NCBI RefSeq assembly: GCF_024213555.1
Contig: NZ_JANAVO010000002.1
Coordinates: forward strand, 356,269 to 420,268
Direction of reading: 5' to 3'
Origin: Allokutzneria sp. A3M-2-11 16
Lineage (GTDB): Bacteria > Actinomycetota > Actinomycetes > Mycobacteriales > Pseudonocardiaceae
DNA length: 64,000 nt
Shown here: piece by piece, positions 1 to 8,745 of the stretch
How the letters are laid out: each line of letters starts with the position of its first letter
Position numbering within the stretch: the stretch's first letter is position 1
The notes under the pieces: model-generated
Told to the model about the DNA's origin: nothing
The model's database searches: none
What the model saw: only the letters and a program-made list of their open reading frames with translations
Position numbers and translations under genes: made by a program

Positions 1-965
1 TAGAGGTCGATCAGCACCGGGAAGTCCCTGCTGGGCAGGCAGTCCCCGTACCAGCTGGACTTGAGCGCGCCGCCGCGGGAGAACAGGTCGATCAGCGGCA
101 GCTCGATCTTCAGCTCCGGTGTCGGGACGCCGACCTGGACGACCGTGCCCGCGTGGTCGCGCATGTAGAACGCCTGCCGGTAGGTCTCGGCGATGCCGAC
201 CGCCTCGATCACCACGTCCGCGCCGTGCCCACCGGTCAGCTCGCGGACGGCCTCGACCGGGTCGGCCTCGCGCGAGTTGATCGTGTGCGTCGCCCCGAAA
301 CCCAGTGCGGCGTCGAGCTTCGCCTCGTCGATGTCCACCGCGGCGATCAGCCGCGCCCCGGCCACCGCGGCCCCGGCGATGGCGGCATTGCCGACGCCAC
401 CGCAGCCGATCACCGCGACCGCGTCGCCCCTGCCCACCGCGCCGGTGTTGACCGCGGCGCCGAACCCGGCCATCACCCCGCAGCCGATCAGCCCGGCCGC
501 CTCCGGCCGCGCGGCCGGGTCCACCTTGACGCACTGTCCACTGTGGACGAGCGTCTTCTCGGCGAACGCGCCGATGCCCAGGGCCGGGCTCAGCGGGGTG
601 CCGTCGGTCAGCGTCATCGGCTGCGCCGCGTTGCGGCTGTCGAAGCAGTACCAGGGCCTGCCGCGGCGGCAGGACCGGCAGCCGCCGCACGGCGCGCGCC
701 AGGCGATCACCACGTAGTCACCCGGCTCCAGGTCGGTGACGTCGGGGCCGACCGACTCCACCAGCCCGGCCGCCTCGTGCCCGAGCAGGAACGGGAACTC
801 GTCGTTGATCCCGCCCTCCCGGTAGTGCAGGTCGGTGTGGCAGACCCCGCAGGCCAGCACCCGCACCACCGCCTCGCCGGGACCCGGATCGGGAACGACG
901 ACCGTCTCGACCTCGACCGGCGCGTTGCGCTTGCGCGCCACGACGGCGCGAACCTCCTGCGGCAC
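1..965 (-). CDS. mscR: S-(hydroxymethyl)mycothiol dehydrogenase, C-terminus cut by window edge
   Basis: Zinc-dependent medium-chain alcohol dehydrogenase that oxidises the formaldehyde-mycothiol adduct, so it detoxifies formaldehyde in the cytoplasm. About 321 of the usual ~361 residues are present. Visible motifs: the catalytic-zinc region [14 protein letters not shown] and GHEAAG, the structural-zinc cysteine cluster [12 protein letters not shown], and the Rossmann motif [14 protein letters not shown]. These match mycobacterial MscR almost word for word. The GTG start at 965 has GGAGAGA about 7 nt upstream. It lies downstream of an IclR gene on the same strand, opposite a Rieske ferredoxin/reductase pair, which suggests formaldehyde arises from an oxidative demethylation. 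The missing C-terminus lies off the left edge. Confidence 0.9.
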   Translation of the reverse strand, partial: MPQEVRAVVARKRNAPVEVETVVVPDPGPGEAVVRVLACGVCHTDLHYREGGINDEFPFLLGHEAAGLVESVGPDVTDLEPGDYVVIAWRAPCGGCRSCRRGRPWYCFDSRNAAQPMTLTDGTPLSPALGIGAFAEKTLVHSGQCVKVDPAARPEAAGLIGCGVMAGFGAAVNTGAVGRGDAVAVIGCGGVGNAAIAGAAVAGARLIAAVDIDEAKLDAALGFGATHTINSREADPVEAVRELTGGHGADVVIEAVGIAETYRQAFYMRDHAGTVVQVGVPTPELKIELPLIDLFSRGGALKSSWYGDCLPSRDFPVLIDL

Positions 966-1060
966 TGGGCTCTCTCCGTTCCGTGCGGGATTTTCCGGTT
1001 TGAAGCACGTGCGAAGCGGGCATCGCGCGCACGCGCGCGCGATTGGACTAAAGGAAGGGT

Positions 1061-1069
1061 TGTTGCGCA
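1061..1069. promoter_or_regulatory. Candidate operator upstream of mscR
   Basis: The 9-mer TGTTGCGCA lies about 96 bp upstream of the mscR start. The same 9-mer recurs at 2022-2030, upstream of the Rieske ferredoxin gene, and an IclR regulator sits between the two. I infer a shared IclR-type operator half-site. Two copies are thin evidence. Confidence 0.3.
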
Positions 1070-1163
1070 TGGCGCACGGTGTTGTGGAATTGGAGACACC
1101 ATGAGGGCGCGCCAAGGGCAGTGTCAAGCCCCGCTCGACCGCCTTAATGCGCTTGGAGCAGCG

Positions 1164-1946
1164 TCAGTTGAAGCCCATTCGGCGGGATGCCTCGACGCCC
1201 GCCTCGACGACCTGCCCGGTGATCTCGTCCAACCGCTGTTCGGTCAACCGGTAGGACGGCCCGGACACGCTGATCGCGCCGACCACGGTTCCGTCGTAGG
1301 AGCGAACGGGCGCCGCGGCCGCGTTCAGGCCGATCTCCAGTTCCTCGATCGAGAAGGCGCAGCCGCTCGCACGGATCTGCACCAGCTGCTCGCGCAGCGA
1401 CTTCGTCGAGGTCACGGTGTTGTCGGTGAACCTGGCCAGCGGGCGGGAGAGCGCGACGCGCAGCCGCTCCGGCGGCAGGAAGGCCAGCAGTATCTTGCCG
1501 CTGGACGTCGCGTGCAGCGGGGTGCGCCTGCCGACCCAGTTGTGGCTGGTCACCGCAGCGGACCCGCGGACCTGCGCGACGTTGACGGCGGCGTCGTGGT
1601 CGGCGATGGCGACGTTGACGGTCTCGCCGAGCTGCGCGGCGAGCTGTTCGCACACCGGCCGGGTCTCCTGCGACAGGTCCAACCGCGCGGCGGTCGCGCC
1701 GGCCAGTCGAACGATTCCGACCCCGAGCCGGTACTTGCCGCGGTCCCCGGCCTGCTCAACCAGCCCGCGGTGTTCCAGCACGCCCAGCAGGCGGAACGCG
1801 GTCGACTTGTGCACGCCCAGTTCGGTGGCCACCTCGGTCACCCCGGCCTCGCCGTGCTTGGCCAGGATCTCCAGGACGCTGACCGCCCGGTCCACGGACT
1901 GCACAGAGTTCGCGCCACTGCGGCCCGTCCCCGATCCGTTGACCAT
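1164..1946 (-). CDS. IclR family transcriptional regulator
   Basis: 260 residues, normal length for the family. The N-terminal winged helix-turn-helix (about residues 12-75) includes VTEVATELGVHKSTAFRLLG. The C-terminal ligand-binding IclR domain follows, with the conserved GRRTPLHATSSGKILLAF and the terminal GAISVSGPSYRLT segment. The start is the ATG at 1946, because the sequence before it is not IclR-like. It lies between mscR (same strand) and the divergently read Rieske ferredoxin gene, so it probably controls one or both, with an aromatic or methylated compound as a possible inducer. The inducer cannot be read from the sequence. Confidence 0.9.
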   Translation of the reverse strand: MVNGSGTGRSGANSVQSVDRAVSVLEILAKHGEAGVTEVATELGVHKSTAFRLLGVLEHRGLVEQAGDRGKYRLGVGIVRLAGATAARLDLSQETRPVCEQLAAQLGETVNVAIADHDAAVNVAQVRGSAAVTSHNWVGRRTPLHATSSGKILLAFLPPERLRVALSRPLARFTDNTVTSTKSLREQLVQIRASGCAFSIEELEIGLNAAAAPVRSYDGTVVGAISVSGPSYRLTEQRLDEITGQVVEAGVEASRRMGFN

Positions 1947-2021
1947 GCGCCCACCGTAGCCATGGGTGAGCGCACTGCTCCAGACGGGTCTCTTGACGCC
2001 TCGGTGGCTCCGGCCGCACTC

Positions 2022-2030
2022 TGTTGCGCA
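2022..2030. promoter_or_regulatory. Candidate operator upstream of the Rieske ferredoxin gene
   Basis: TGTTGCGCA is identical to the site at 1061-1069. A matching inverted half, CGCAAC, follows at 2053-2058 (GTTGCG at 2023-2028), just before the ribosome-binding site. The site lies in the divergent gap between the IclR gene and the ferredoxin gene, where an IclR protein would act. Inferred, not proven. Confidence 0.35.
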
Positions 2031-2069
2031 CAGCACTTCAAATCTCATCATCCGCAACAAGGAGTGCCG

Positions 2070-2393
2070 ATGTTGCGCGTCTGCGATCTGTCCGAGCTGC
2101 CACCCGGTGAGTCGATCCGGATCTCCGAGTCGAACACCGCCGTGCCCGTCGCGGTGTTCAACGCGGACGGGGTGATCTACGCGGTCGACGACACCTGTTC
2201 GCACCAGGACGCGTCGCTGTCGGAGGGCTGGCTGGACGGCTGCTTCGTGGAGTGCCCCCTGCACGCCGCCTCCTTCGACCTGCGCACCGGGCTGCCCACC
2301 TGTCTACCGGCGAAGAAGCCGGTGCGAACCCACCAAGTGAGTGTTGTCGACGGTGTCATCTGGTTGCACCAAGCGGCCCAGGACGTGGCTTGA
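2070..2393 (+). CDS. Rieske-type [2Fe-2S] ferredoxin
   Basis: 107-residue soluble electron carrier. The Rieske cluster ligands are clear: C43-S-H45 and C62-P-L-H65. Small Rieske ferredoxins of this length pass electrons from a flavin reductase to a Rieske non-haem iron oxygenase. AAGGAG lies 6 nt before the ATG. The stop codon overlaps the TTG start of the next gene, a ferredoxin reductase, so the two are translationally coupled. The terminal oxygenase is not in the window and is probably to the left of mscR or elsewhere. The family ranges over aromatic dioxygenases and betaine/stachydrine demethylases. A formaldehyde dehydrogenase next door favours a demethylase, but this is inference. Confidence 0.88.
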   Translation: MLRVCDLSELPPGESIRISESNTAVPVAVFNADGVIYAVDDTCSHQDASLSEGWLDGCFVECPLHAASFDLRTGLPTCLPAKKPVRTHQVSVVDGVIWLHQAAQDVA

Positions 2394-3523
2394 AGACGAT
2401 CACCGTGGTCGGCGCGTCCCTCGCCGGGCTCTCCGCCGCCCGCGAGCTGCGCGCCCAGGGTTTCGACGGCCGTCTGGTGATCGTGGGCGAGGAACCGCAC
2501 CAGCCCTACGACCGGCCGCCGCTGTCCAAGGACTTCCTGCTCGGCCGGGCCGAGGAGGCCGACCTCGCGCTCACCGACGCCGCCGAGCGGGCCGCGCTGG
2601 AGGCGGAGTGGATGCTCGGCGTGCACGCGAACGGGCTCGACACCGGCGCGGGTGAGGTGCTGCTCGACAACGGCACCGTGCGCACCGACGGGGTGGTGAT
2701 CGCGACCGGCGCGCGGCCGAGAATCCTCGCGGGGCAAGGAAACCTCAACGGCGTGCACACCCTCCGGACGATCGAGGACGCGTTGACCCTGCGCGCCGAC
2801 CTGGAGCGCGCGGAGCGTGTCGTGGTCGTCGGAGCGGGCTTCATCGGCGCGGAGGTCGCTTCGGCGTGCGCGACCCGCGGCCTCCAGGTCACCGTCGTCG
2901 AAGCTGCTCCAAAACCGTTGGCGGGCTTGGGAGACGAGATGGCGTCGGCGTGTGCCGCGCTGCACACCGACCACGGCGTGCGGCTGCTGTGCGGCACCGG
3001 CGTCGCCGGGCTCAGCGGTGATCATCGGGTCCGCGAGGTGCTGCTGAGAGACGGGAGCTCCATCGAGGCGGACGTGGTCGTCATCGGAGTCGGCGTGGTG
3101 CCGACGACCGAGTGGCTGGACGGATCGGGCCTCAGCCTGGTCAACGGTGTCGTCTGCGATCCCGGTTGTCGCACCGATCTGCCCGATGTGGTCGCGGTCG
3201 GCGATGTGGCGAACGTCGGCGGGCACCGCGTCGAGCACTGGACCAACGCCACGCGGCAACCTCGCGTCGCCGTGCGGAACCTGCTCGCCGGGGCGCTCGT
3301 GGAGTCGTGCGCGGACGTGCCGTACTTCTGGTCCGACCAGTACGGCGTGCGCATCCAGTTCGCCGGTCGCGTGCTGCCCTCCGACAAGGTCGAGGTCGTC
3401 GAGGGCAGTGTCGAGGACCGCGCGTTCGTGGCCGTGTGGCGCCGCGAGGCCGTCGAGGTCGGCGTGCTCGCGTTCAACAACACCAAGTCCTTCAACCGCC
3501 GCCGCCGCGCCCTCCCCCTCTAG
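2390..3523 (+). CDS. NAD(P)H-dependent ferredoxin reductase (FAD)
   Basis: 377 residues, matching the rhodocoxin/BphA4-type reductases. The order is an FAD-binding N-terminus (VVGASLAGLSAARELR), the substrate-side motif PYDRPPLSKDFL, an internal NAD(P)-binding motif VVVGAGFIGAEVASACA (about residue 145), the FAD motif AVGDVAN, and a C-terminal reductase domain. The start is the TTG at 2390, which overlaps the ferredoxin stop (TTGA). Upstream sequence in frame belongs to the ferredoxin in another register. It oxidises NAD(P)H and reduces the neighbouring Rieske ferredoxin. Confidence 0.88.
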   Translation: MKTITVVGASLAGLSAARELRAQGFDGRLVIVGEEPHQPYDRPPLSKDFLLGRAEEADLALTDAAERAALEAEWMLGVHANGLDTGAGEVLLDNGTVRTDGVVIATGARPRILAGQGNLNGVHTLRTIEDALTLRADLERAERVVVVGAGFIGAEVASACATRGLQVTVVEAAPKPLAGLGDEMASACAALHTDHGVRLLCGTGVAGLSGDHRVREVLLRDGSSIEADVVVIGVGVVPTTEWLDGSGLSLVNGVVCDPGCRTDLPDVVAVGDVANVGGHRVEHWTNATRQPRVAVRNLLAGALVESCADVPYFWSDQYGVRIQFAGRVLPSDKVEVVEGSVEDRAFVAVWRREAVEVGVLAFNNTKSFNRRRRALPL

Positions 3524-3611
3524 CTCGCCATCCCCTTCCCCCATCCCATAAACTCATCCCCATGCCCCTCCACCTCACCCCCTCCACGACGGCTGAGGTG
3601 GTCTAAACCAA

Positions 3612-3676
3612 TCCCGTTTCGTACTCATAACAGCCAATGGGAGCGCTCTTTTTCCCGCTTTGAGTACGAAACGGGA
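3612..3676. repeat. Palindromic element, family 1, copy 1
   Basis: Perfect 16-bp arms (3612-3627 and 3661-3676) surround a 33-nt centre holding GGGAGCGCTC. The element lies between the convergent ferredoxin reductase and antiporter pseudogene, so it probably works as a bidirectional terminator as well as being a dispersed repeat. Identity with copy 4 extends about 12 nt beyond the left arm (from about 3599), so the repeated unit is larger than the palindrome. Confidence 0.9.
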
Positions 3677-3724
3677 ATTCGGCGCGCGCGGAAGGCGTCG
3701 GTTGGGCGTCAGTGGAGTTGAGCC

Positions 3725-4890
3725 TCAGTGGAGTTGGGCGCTGCGGAGGTCGAGTCGGCGGAGCACGCGGTCTACGGCCTGGGGGTCGGCTCCGGGTTCG
3801 GTGCGGGCGCCGAGGATCTCGCGGCGGGCGGCGGCCAGGACCTCGGTCTGGATCTCGCGGAAGAGCTGCACGGTGCGGATGCGCAGCGCCTGCTCCTCCT
3901 CGTAGTTCTGCGGTTCCTTGTCCGCGTACAGCGCCGCGAGCAGCCCCTTCTGCCTGGACTGGATCTTGGCGACCATGTCCTCGGGCAGATCGCGGACCGC
4001 GTCGAGCTCCTTCAGCCGCCGCAGTCCGGCCTTGTACGCGCGCTTCGCCAACGCCTCGTCGGCGGCCTGCTCGACATCGGATTCGGCTTGCACACCAAGG
4101 GCTTTGACCAGCACAGGCAACGTGAGCCCGGGCAGCACCATCGTCACGACGATCACCGCGAACGCGATCAGCAGCAGCTCCGCGCGGGCGGGGAACTCCG
4201 GCGGGATCGCCAACGCCAGCGCGAGCGTCGCAAGCCCGCGCATCCCGCACCACGACAGCACGAGCCCTTCGCGCCAGTTCCGCGGAGCGCGCTCGGGATC
4301 GCCGGACCGCCCGATGAGCCACGCGCCCATCCCGAGCCACACCGTCCGCACCACGATCACCACTACACAGACCAAAGCCGCGCGGCCCGCGATCTCCATC
4401 AGCTGCCCCTCGTTGGCGGCGAGGACTTCGCGCAGCTCCAAGCCGATCAGCCCGAACGCCACGCCCGTCACGAGAAGCTCGACGACCTCCCAGAACGCGC
4501 CACCGCTGAGCCGACCATCCACATCGGACTCAGCGCGCCGAGCGCCACCGCCGCCGCGATCGTGATGCCGGGCACCAGGAGCCACGCGGTGACCGCGACC
4601 GCCGCCACGGTGATCAGCACGAGGACCAGCGCTAGCAACAGGATGCTGCGCCAGCGGACCTTGAACATCGACCACGAGGTCCGCTGCGCCGTGGCGTAGA
4701 GCAGCGGCGGCAGGAACAACGGCAGGATCAGCTCCGGCGGGACGACGAGCACCGGCAGGCCGGGCACCAGGGCCACGGCGATGCCCAGGAGTGTCACGAG
4801 AACCGGGTACGGCAGCCGGACACGCTCACCGACGCCGACGAGCAGCACCGTCGCCAGCATCAGCCCGATGATCACCATGAGTTCCGCCAC
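3725..4890 (-). pseudogene. Na+/H+ antiporter (CPA1/NhaP-like), internally deleted and frameshifted
   Basis: The N-terminal part (GTG at 4890 or ATG at 4878) encodes about 120 residues of transmembrane protein up to VALGALSP, then runs out of frame and stops at 4468. The C-terminal part, from about GRLSGGAFWEVVELLV to the end at 3725, is in another frame and is a typical antiporter C-terminus with ~5 membrane helices and a charged cytoplasmic tail. Intact relatives have roughly 520-540 residues. Here about 150 are missing between the halves, including the stretch after the SP(PD) motif that holds the transport-essential Asp residues. One deletion of around 0.5 kb with loss of frame near 4520-4530 explains this. 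The product should not transport. Confidence 0.82.
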
Positions 4891-4959
4891 GGCCGGACGG
4901 TAACCGCACCGAAGGCATTCCGCTCGCGAGTGTCGGTGGTGGCAGGTAGACAGCAGGGC

Positions 4960-5322
4960 ATGACGACCCAGTCTGTGTTCCCCAGCCTGCGCTACCGCGA
5001 CGCGGCCGCCGCGATCCCCTGGCTGGTCAGCACGTTCGGTCTGGCCGAGCGCGCCGTCTACGCCGACGCGGACGGCGTGGTGCGGCGCGCGGAGCTGGGC
5101 TGGACCGACAACATCATCATGATCGGCACGTCCGAGCGGGGCACGGGCGCGGGCTGGCTCTACCTCTCCGTGGCCAACCCGGACGCGCACTTCGCGAGGG
5201 CGGTGGCGGCCGGGGCGCGGGTGGTGCGCGAGCTGGCCGACACCGAGCACGGCTCCCGCGAGTACACCGCCCGCGACCTGGAGGGCAACCTCTGGTCCTT
5301 CGGCACCTACCTCCCCGTCTGA
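4960..5322 (+). CDS. VOC (glyoxalase/bleomycin-resistance fold) family protein
   Basis: 120 residues with a single vicinal-oxygen-chelate domain: FPSLRYRDAAAAIPWL at the start, a WLYLSVANPDAHFARA segment, and the closing RDLEGNLWSFGTY. Members are metal-binding dioxygenases, lyases or drug-sequestering proteins, and the short length suggests a homodimer. The ATG at 4960 is chosen because it begins the conserved domain. It is followed 44 nt later by a TetR gene on the same strand and may be its target. Substrate unknown. Confidence 0.8.
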   Translation: MTTQSVFPSLRYRDAAAAIPWLVSTFGLAERAVYADADGVVRRAELGWTDNIIMIGTSERGTGAGWLYLSVANPDAHFARAVAAGARVVRELADTEHGSREYTARDLEGNLWSFGTYLPV

Positions 5323-5366
5323 GCGTCCACTTCGGACAGTTGGCCAGGGTCGGTAAGGTGCTGGCC

Positions 5367-5957
5367 GTGACTGGGGAGACTGGGGTGCGCGCCCGCACCC
5401 GCCGGGCCATCCTCGCCGCGGCGGCCCAGGTCTTCGCCAAGGACCGCGCGGCGTCGCTGTCGGCGGTCGCGCGGGAGGCGGGGGTGGGGCGGACCACGCT
5501 GCACCGCTACTTCCCCGACCGCGCCGCCCTGGTGCGCGGGCTGGCCTACGAGGTCGTGCGGGAGACCGGCGAGGTGCTGGCCCGCGCGGACGTGGAGCGC
5601 GGATCGGTGTGGAGCGCGATCGAGCGGGTCGTCTACGACTTCGTGGCGATGGGCGAGCGCTACTACTTCCTGCTGCACGAGCACGAGCTGGACAGCGACA
5701 CGAAGCTGGCCAGCAGCGACAGCACCGCGCTCGCCCCGTTCGCCGACCTGCTGCGGCGCGGCCAGGAGGAGGGTGTCCTGCGCTCCGACCTGCCCGTGGA
5801 GTGGCTGCTCCAGGTGACGGACGCGCTGGTCAACGCGGCGTGGGTGGCCGCACTGGAGGGCACGCTGGCGCGCGCCGAGGCCGTGCGCGCGGTCATGTTG
5901 ACCCTGCGCGGCGGCATCGCGCCCCTAGGGGAGCCGGGGTCGCAAGTTCAGGGCTGA
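5367..5957 (+). CDS. TetR family transcriptional regulator
   Basis: 196 residues. The N-terminal helix-turn-helix is RAILAAAAQVFAKDRAASLSAVAREAGVGR..., followed by HRYFPDRAALVRGLAY, the usual end of the TetR DNA-binding domain. The remaining helices form a ligand-binding/dimer domain. The start is set at GTG 5367. An in-frame TTG at 5340 would add 9 residues with no family support. It follows the VOC gene in the same direction. Ligand and targets are not evident. Confidence 0.85.
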   Translation: MTGETGVRARTRRAILAAAAQVFAKDRAASLSAVAREAGVGRTTLHRYFPDRAALVRGLAYEVVRETGEVLARADVERGSVWSAIERVVYDFVAMGERYYFLLHEHELDSDTKLASSDSTALAPFADLLRRGQEEGVLRSDLPVEWLLQVTDALVNAAWVAALEGTLARAEAVRAVMLTLRGGIAPLGEPGSQVQG

Positions 5958-6043
5958 GACCCGATCCGCGCGAGCACGCGCGCGGGCACAGTTGTGTCAT
6001 CAGCAAGCCCCGCCGGTTGCGGCGGAGAGGAGAGGACACACAC

Positions 6044-6313
6044 GTGGTCATCACCGGGTTCTTCAGCGCCATCCTGGTCGGCGCGATCATCGGCGCGCTC
6101 GGCCGACTGATCGTTCCGGGCGACCAGAAGGTCTCGGCGCTGACCACCGTCGTCGTCGGCATCGTCGCCGCCCTGATCGGCACCGCGATCGCGACCGTCT
6201 TCGGGTGGATCTTCTTCACCCTGCCGTTCCTGGCCGAACTGGCCCTCCAGGTCTGCATCGCCGCGGTCGGCGTGATCGCCGTCGCCGGCTCCAAGAACCG
6301 CCAGCCCGCCTGA
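6044..6313 (+). CDS. GlsB/YeaQ/YmgE-family small membrane protein
   Basis: 89 residues with three hydrophobic segments. The first carries the family pattern FFSAILVGAIIGALGRLIVPG, the others span about residues 35-58 and 60-82. This family of transglycosylase-associated or stress-induced inner-membrane proteins has no settled biochemical role. The GTG start has GGAGAGGAGAGGA upstream. A strong intrinsic terminator follows directly (6326-6360), shared with the convergent LCP gene. Confidence 0.8.
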   Translation: MVITGFFSAILVGAIIGALGRLIVPGDQKVSALTTVVVGIVAALIGTAIATVFGWIFFTLPFLAELALQVCIAAVGVIAVAGSKNRQPA

Positions 6314-6325
6314 CCCAGAACAGCC

Positions 6326-6360
6326 AAGCGGGGCCCCGGATCTCCCGGGGCCCCGCTTTT
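6326..6360. terminator. Bidirectional intrinsic terminator
   Basis: Perfect 12-bp arms, GCGGGGCCCCGG (6328-6339) and its complement (6345-6356), with a 5-nt loop, a flanking AA on the left and TTTT on the right. It separates the convergent GlsB-like and LCP genes. Confidence 0.9.
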
Positions 6361-6366
6361 CGCTCG

Positions 6367-7419
6367 TCAGCCGTTGACGATCACCGAGGACGGCACGTCC
6401 ACGTCGCGCTTGAGCGCGTCGAAGAGCTGGCCCGCCTTGGTCTTGTCCCACTGGACGGTGGAGCCGACGCCGGAGACGTTGCCGGTGCGGCCGATCGGCA
6501 CGGTCGTGGTCACCACGGCCCCGGTGCCCGCCCCGCGCAGCCCCCACGCCAGCCCGGCCAGGTTGTGCAGGTGGTCGTCGTTGTTCACGATCATCGCCGC
6601 TGGCACGTCGCTGAGCAGCGGGAACACCCGGAACGGGTTGAGGATCGTGCCCAGGCCGGTGGCCCTGTCCATCACCGCGGACATGAACGCGCGCTGCCGC
6701 TCGACGCGGTCGAGGTCGGCGCGGGCGGAAGCCCTGGTGCGGACGTAGCCCAGCGCCTGCGCGCCGTCGAGCTCCTGGCAGCCCGGCTGGAGGTCCAGAC
6801 CGGCCTTCGGGTCCTTCATCGCCTTGTCGATGCACATGTCCACGCCACCGAGGGAGTCCACGATGCCGACGAACCCGCCGAAGCCGATCTCGGCGTAGCG
6901 GTCGATGCGCAGCCCGGTCTCCCCCTCGATGGTGCGCACGAGCAGCTGCGGCCCGCCCATGGCGAACGCCGCGTTGAGCTTCTGCCTGCGCTTGCCGGGG
7001 ATCTGCACGTAGGAGTCGCGGGGCAGGCTGACCAGGGTCGGCTTCGCGCTGCTGGACGGCAGGTGCACCAACATCATCGTGTCGGTGCGCTTGCCCGCCG
7101 CACCTCCGGTGGCCAGTTCCTCCCGGTCCTCTTCGGACAGCCCTTCACGGCTGTCGGAGCCGACGATCAGCCAGGTGGTCCCCGGTGTCTCGGCGGGCCG
7201 CCCGGAGTACTCGGGCAACGCGTCCGTCCGGTTCAGCGAGGTGTCCACGTAGATCCACGTGCCCACGAAACCCACCGCGAGCACCAGCAGCACGACCAGC
7301 ACGATCCGGCCGACCCGTACCTTGCGACGACGAGGGCGCTGCACCGGGGCGTGCCTCCGATCGTCGTCGTAGTAGTGACCGCCCTGGTTGTGGGCAGGGC
7401 GACCGTACGGGGCGTTCAT
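6367..7419 (-). CDS. LytR-CpsA-Psr (LCP) family cell-wall glycopolymer ligase
   Basis: 350 residues: a basic, proline-rich cytoplasmic tail, one membrane anchor (VGRIVLVVLLVLAVGFVGTW, about residues 36-56), then an extracytoplasmic LCP domain. The conserved segments are WLIVGSDSREG, KRTDTMMLVHL, SLPRDSYVQIPG and GCQELDGAQALGYVRTR, with the Asp/Arg residues that bind the polyprenyl pyrophosphate head group. LCP enzymes attach arabinogalactan or other polymers to peptidoglycan. Start at ATG 7419. An upstream ATG 17 codons earlier in frame has no domain support. It is read divergently from the sigma factor gene. Confidence 0.9.
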   Translation of the reverse strand: MNAPYGRPAHNQGGHYYDDDRRHAPVQRPRRRKVRVGRIVLVVLLVLAVGFVGTWIYVDTSLNRTDALPEYSGRPAETPGTTWLIVGSDSREGLSEEDREELATGGAAGKRTDTMMLVHLPSSSAKPTLVSLPRDSYVQIPGKRRQKLNAAFAMGGPQLLVRTIEGETGLRIDRYAEIGFGGFVGIVDSLGGVDMCIDKAMKDPKAGLDLQPGCQELDGAQALGYVRTRASARADLDRVERQRAFMSAVMDRATGLGTILNPFRVFPLLSDVPAAMIVNNDDHLHNLAGLAWGLRGAGTGAVVTTTVPIGRTGNVSGVGSTVQWDKTKAGQLFDALKRDVDVPSSVIVNG

Positions 7420-7534
7420 CTTCCGTCCATTCGCACGCGGCCAACGATACGCAGATCCGGATCGGTGCAACCGGTTCGCGAAAACGGCACGACCGGGTTA
7501 GACCTTCCGGGGCACAACGGTCAAGAATGTCTGA

Positions 7535-8104
7535 ATGGCGCTGAGCCGGTTCACCCGAGCAGGCCGGGCACGGTCCGGCCGTCACACCGTGCCGCCCGCC
7601 GCCGACACCGAGCTGGTCACCACCCTCTACCAGCGCTTCGGCGGGCCGTTGCTCGGTCACGCCCTGCGGCTGACCGGCGGCGACCGGCACTGGGCCGAGG
7701 ACGTGGTGCAGGAAACCCTGGTCCGGGCGTGGCGGCACGCGGAACGGCTGGAACGAGATCCTGACCTGTTGCGGGCGTGGCTGTACACGGTCGCGCGGCG
7801 GATCGTGATCGACGCGCGGCGCAGCCGTGGCGCCCGGCCGCAGGAGGTCGATCCGGCTCCGCTGGAGCGGGTCCAGGTGCCGGACCGGACCGACGCGTCG
7901 CTGACCGCGATGGTGGTCGAGGAGGCCATGACCGCGCTCAGCCAGGAGCACCGGGACGTGCTCGTGCACACGCACCTGCAGGGCCGCAGCGTCAACGAGG
8001 CGGCGGAGCTGTTGGGTATCCCGGCGGGGACGGTGAAGTCGCGGGTCTACTACGCCCTGCGCGCGCTCCGTCGAGCCCTCGACGATCGAGGAGTCACCCA
8101 ATGA
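7535..8104 (+). CDS. ECF RNA polymerase sigma factor (SigL-like)
   Basis: 189 residues. Region 2 includes ALRLTGGDRHWAEDVVQETLVRAW and region 4 includes SVNEAAELLGIPAGTVKSRVYYALRALRR. Both resemble mycobacterial SigL. The stop overlaps the start of a zinc-finger anti-sigma gene (ATGA), and that in turn overlaps a glutaredoxin-like gene, so all three are co-translated. This pairing suggests a redox- or envelope-responsive sigma factor held inactive by its membrane anti-sigma partner. The first ATG, at 7535, is used. A GTG at about 7589 is another possible start. Confidence 0.88.
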   Translation: MALSRFTRAGRARSGRHTVPPAADTELVTTLYQRFGGPLLGHALRLTGGDRHWAEDVVQETLVRAWRHAERLERDPDLLRAWLYTVARRIVIDARRSRGARPQEVDPAPLERVQVPDRTDASLTAMVVEEAMTALSQEHRDVLVHTHLQGRSVNEAAELLGIPAGTVKSRVYYALRALRRALDDRGVTQ

Positions 8105-8745
8105 GGCCGCTGGTGGAACACACGGACCTGGGCGCCTACGTCCTCTGCGCGCTCTCCCCCGAGGAGTGCGAGGCGTTCGAGGCGCACCTGATGGACTGCG
8201 CCGAGTGCCAGCGCGAGCTGAAGTCCTTCGCCGACCTGCCGGACCTGCTCGACCAGCTCACCCCGTCGCGGGACAACGTGCTGACCGGGCTGCTGGACCG
8301 GGTCGCCACCGAGCGGCGCAAGCGGAAGCGGAACTGGCTGGTCGCCGCGGCGGCCGCGGTCGTGCTGATCGTGGTCGGCCCCGTGGTCACGTGGAGCGCG
8401 CTGACCTCGGACCCGTGGTCACCGTGGACGACCACCAGCGCGTTGAGCGCGCGCAAGGGCGAGGTCTGGGCGAACCTCAAGGTCGACGGCGTGCCCTGGG
8501 GCACCGGCGTCCGCCTGGAGCTCGGCGGGATCACGGGTCCGCTGACCTGCGGGCTGTACGCGGTCACCAGGTCCGGCGAGACCCGCGCGATGATGGACTG
8601 GATGGTGCCGCCGTACGGCTACGGCGTGCCGAGCCAGCCGAAACCGTTGGTGGCCAGCGGGATGGTCGCGCTCAAGCCCGCCGACATCGCGCGGTACGTG
8701 GTGCGCACCTCCGACGGCAGGGACCTCGTCATACTGGAGCCATGA
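8101..8745 (+). CDS. Membrane anti-sigma factor with zinc-finger (ZAS) and RskA-like domain
   Basis: 214 residues. The N-terminal anti-sigma domain carries H29-x3-C33-x2-C36, the ZAS zinc motif that can respond to thiol oxidation. A single transmembrane helix (about residues 76-98) leads to an extracytoplasmic RskA-type domain. It should bind and silence the sigma factor encoded just upstream. Overlaps of 4 nt on each side (ATGA at 8101 and at 8742) tie it to both neighbours. Confidence 0.87.
   Translation: MRPLVEHTDLGAYVLCALSPEECEAFEAHLMDCAECQRELKSFADLPDLLDQLTPSRDNVLTGLLDRVATERRKRKRNWLVAAAAAVVLIVVGPVVTWSALTSDPWSPWTTTSALSARKGEVWANLKVDGVPWGTGVRLELGGITGPLTCGLYAVTRSGETRAMMDWMVPPYGYGVPSQPKPLVASGMVALKPADIARYVVRTSDGRDLVILEP

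Noticed and set aside
153-2069. Open frame running through mscR and the IclR gene into the Rieske ferredoxin
   Set aside because: Only the last 107 residues are protein-like. The rest is antisense to mscR and the IclR gene. The ferredoxin start was set at 2070 by its ribosome-binding site.
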